DNA of 8,097 nt from an uncultured Allobaculum sp. (GTDB taxonomy: Bacteria > Bacillota_I > Bacilli_A > Erysipelotrichales > Erysipelotrichaceae), in contig CAOKFJ010000064.1 in the NCBI GenBank assembly GCA_948467695.1, forward strand, positions 1 to 8,097, given 5' to 3'. This document shows positions 6,697-8,097 of the stretch, piece after piece. The translations under genes were made by a program, and so were the position numbers. Each line of letters begins with the position of its first letter. Within the stretch, counting starts at the first letter, position 1. A model generated the notes under the pieces. That model had not been told where the DNA came from. It saw nothing but the letters and a program-made list of their open reading frames with translations, and did not search any database.

Positions 6697-7485
6697 CTAT
6701 TTGGCCGCTTTTTCTTCTTCTGCCTCAGCTTTGTCTTTGGCGCCTGCCGTTCCCTGTCTGGCAACAGCTTCCATCTTGGCCTTGATGACATCCTGATCAC
6801 CAAGATAATAACGATCAAGCACGTTCATTTCATCATCAAACTCATACACCAGCGGCACGCCAGTCGGAATATTGAGCGAAACAATCTTTTCGTCATCAAT
6901 ATGATCGAGATATTTGACCAGTGCGCGCAGCGAATTGCCATGCGCCGCAACAAGGATCGTTTCTCCCGCCTCAAGATGCGGTTTGATATTTTCTTCAAAA
7001 TACGGAACCACTCTTTCAATCGTCGTTTTCAGCGATTCTGTCAGCGGAAGTTCATCCGGATCGATACCAGCATACATCGCCTGATTTTTCGGCGCGCGCG
7101 GATCAGCCGAATCGAGCGCCGGAGGCAGCACATCAAAAGAACGGCGCCATATAAGCACCTGTTCATCTCCATACTTCTTTGCGGTATCCGCCTTGTTCAG
7201 CCCCTGCAGCGCGCCGTAATGGCGCTCGTTGAGTTTCCAGGACTTCTCTACCGGAATATAGTCTTCATCCAGTTCGTCGAGCGCGTGGTTGAGCGTATGA
7301 ATCGCTCGTTTGAGATAGGACGTATATGCTCGATCAAACGAAATCCCCTTCATCTTGAGCAGGCGTCCCGCCTGTTTGGCTTCTTCATGCCCTTTTTCGG
7401 ACAGATCGACATCCGTCCAGCCTGTGAAGCGGTTTTCTTTATTCCATTCGCTTTCGCCATGGCGAAGCAGAACCAGTGTTTTCAT
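6697..7485 (-). CDS. gpmA: 2,3-bisphosphoglycerate-dependent phosphoglycerate mutase
   Basis: Cytosolic glycolytic enzyme interconverting 3-phosphoglycerate and 2-phosphoglycerate through a phosphohistidine. The 262-residue protein shows the histidine-phosphatase signature [12 protein letters not shown] with the phospho-acceptor His9, Arg60 in the LKRA motif, the proton donor Glu87 in [14 protein letters not shown], and the second histidine His182 in AAHGNS. Length matches the family (about 230-250) apart from a C-terminal Ala/Lys/Glu-rich tail (about 244-262), which is variable in this family and looks disordered. ATG at 7485 is chosen over the upstream TTG at 7518 because the protein then starts [12 protein letters not shown] and has a strong ribosome site. 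It is monocistronic here, ends in a hairpin at 6606-6648 and is divergent from the tRNA cluster at 7840. Confidence 0.97.
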   Translation of the reverse strand: MKTLVLLRHGESEWNKENRFTGWTDVDLSEKGHEEAKQAGRLLKMKGISFDRAYTSYLKRAIHTLNHALDELDEDYIPVEKSWKLNERHYGALQGLNKADTAKKYGDEQVLIWRRSFDVLPPALDSADPRAPKNQAMYAGIDPDELPLTESLKTTIERVVPYFEENIKPHLEAGETILVAAHGNSLRALVKYLDHIDDEKIVSLNIPTGVPLVYEFDDEMNVLDRYYLGDQDVIKAKMEAVARQGTAGAKDKAEAEEEKAAK

Positions 7486-7490
7486 ATAAT

Positions 7491-7496
7491 CACCTC
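7491..7496 (-). promoter_or_regulatory. Ribosome binding site of gpmA
   Basis: GAGGTG on the minus strand, five bases before the ATG at 7485. It settles the start in favour of that ATG. Confidence 0.88.
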
Positions 7497-7576
7497 GCAT
7501 CAAAGCACGTTGCTGCAAAAAACGCTGTTCAAAGAACGCAAAGCAGCAGAGTTGAGTCAGCTTTGACTGTAAAAAA

Positions 7577-7585
7577 ATTGTAGCA
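7577..7585 (-). promoter_or_regulatory. Probable extended -10 promoter of gpmA
   Basis: On the minus strand TGCTACAAT gives an extended -10 element (TG, one base, TACAAT). No good -35 hexamer is found at the standard spacing. The start point would leave a leader of about 85 bases, which can form a partial hairpin (TGCTGC near 7548 with GCAGCA near 7513). Confidence 0.45.
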
Positions 7586-7599
7586 ACCCCTTTTTCATC

Positions 7600-7790
7600 T
7601 CCCGTTTTGCATGCCCAGCCATTTTTTTCGACACGCGTCTTCTCTGCGCCTTATGAGGCTTCCTCCTCTTTTTTGCGCCAAAAAGCTTTATATAAAGCCA
7701 ATACCATACATCCCACTTTGAACACATCAACCCGCCTTTTCCGTACCGCAAAAAAACTTTGCCCAATTTCGCTTTTTTTCTACTTTTTAG
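7600..7790. other. Non-coding spacer between gpmA and the second tRNA cluster
   Basis: AT-rich, with runs of A and T. The one open frame of note (minus strand, 7557-7766, 69 codons, very basic) has no ribosome site at its first ATG and runs into the gpmA promoter, so I do not call it. A perfect 14-bp palindrome, GCTTTATATAAAGC at 7685-7698, is the only distinct structure. Confidence 0.45.
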
Positions 7791-7818
7791 TTGCCTTTTA
7801 TTTTGGAGTGGCTATAAT
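7791..7818 (+). promoter_or_regulatory. Promoter P4 of the second Arg-Pro-Met cluster
   Basis: TTGCCT at 7791-7796 and a perfect TATAAT at 7813-7818 with a 16-base spacer. A start near 7825 leaves about 15 bases before tRNA-Arg. The sequence is unrelated to P1, though placed at a similar distance. Confidence 0.75.
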
Positions 7819-7839
7819 AGTCCTTGCGTTAAGCGAAAT

Positions 7840-7916
<77 letters not shown>

Positions 7917-7924
7917 TTATATGT

Positions 7925-8001
7925 CGGGACGTAGCACAGCTTGGTAGTGCACTTGCATGGGGTGCAAGGGGTCGCAGGTTCAAATCCTGTCGTCCCGACC
8001 A
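7925..8001 (+). tRNA. tRNA-Pro(GGG), copy 2
   Basis: 77 nt, identical to the gene at 5571-5647, eight bases after tRNA-Arg as in copy 1. Confidence 0.95.
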
Positions 8002-8020
8002 TTTTTATTCTTTATTTTTT

Positions 8021-8097
8021 GGCTAGGTAGCTTAGTTGGCTAGAGCATCCGGTTCATACCCGGAAGGTCGTGAGTTCGAGTCTCACCCTAGCCACCA
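8021..8097 (+). tRNA. Elongator tRNA-Met(CAT), copy 2
   Basis: 77 nt, identical to the gene at 5667-5743; its encoded CCA is the last triplet of the window. The gene is complete. Confidence 0.88.

Noticed and set aside
6901..7566. A 221-codon plus-strand open frame
   Set aside because: It lies antisense to gpmA and reads as Arg/Phe/Ile-rich sequence with no motif; gpmA explains the region.
7557..7766. A 69-codon basic open frame on the minus strand upstream of gpmA
   Set aside because: There is no ribosome site at its first ATG, composition is low-complexity, and its end overlaps the probable gpmA promoter. A shorter version starting 13 codons in has only a weak purine-rich stretch before it.

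Overview
The window suggests a low-to-moderate GC Gram-positive (Firmicutes-type) gut bacterium, possibly an Erysipelotrichia relative. The evidence is AGGAGG-type ribosome sites, CCA-encoded tRNAs in dense clusters, a CcpA-type cre site, and a large secreted multi-module glycosidase of the kind common in gut Firmicutes. The lineage is an inference; no rRNA gene or unambiguous marker is present.

Layout. Positions 1-127 hold sequence unlike the rest, with no confident gene. Positions 128-5143 (minus strand) encode one exported glycoside hydrolase family 2 enzyme of 1671 residues, with a catalytic core followed by a chain of carbohydrate-binding and linker modules. Its upstream region (5144-5437) carries a near-consensus cre site and a perfect 14-bp palindrome, so the gene looks carbon-source controlled. 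Positions 5438-5829 hold a promoter and four plus-strand tRNA genes: Arg(ACG), Pro(GGG), elongator Met(CAT) and a probable lysidine-type Ile(CAT). Positions 5877-6131 hold a second promoter with an A-tract upstream element, initiator tRNA-fMet, tRNA-Phe(GAA) and a strong terminator. Positions 6355-6562 hold a diverged copy of that unit, in which a tRNA remnant sits where fMet would be, followed by an identical tRNA-Phe and the same terminator hairpin. Positions 6697-7485 (minus strand) encode 2,3-bisphosphoglycerate-dependent phosphoglycerate mutase (gpmA), closed by a long hairpin at 6606-6648. Positions 7791-8097 hold a new promoter and a second, base-identical copy of Arg-Pro-Met; the window stops exactly at the last base of this 258-bp repeat.

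How the parts relate. The tRNA genes and gpmA are housekeeping translation and glycolysis functions. The glycosidase is an accessory polysaccharide or glycan degradation gene that is not in an operon with them. Both proteins are on the minus strand and all tRNAs on the plus strand, so each protein gene is divergent from the tRNA cluster on its right, and gpmA converges on the second tRNA-Phe unit.

I found no defence system, CRISPR array or clearly novel machinery. The most noteworthy points are the two-step tRNA duplication history, an initiator tRNA with two adjacent U-U mismatches in its T stem, a tRNA-Ile with a mismatched D stem, the tRNA remnant, and the abrupt C-terminus of the glycosidase beside foreign-looking sequence.
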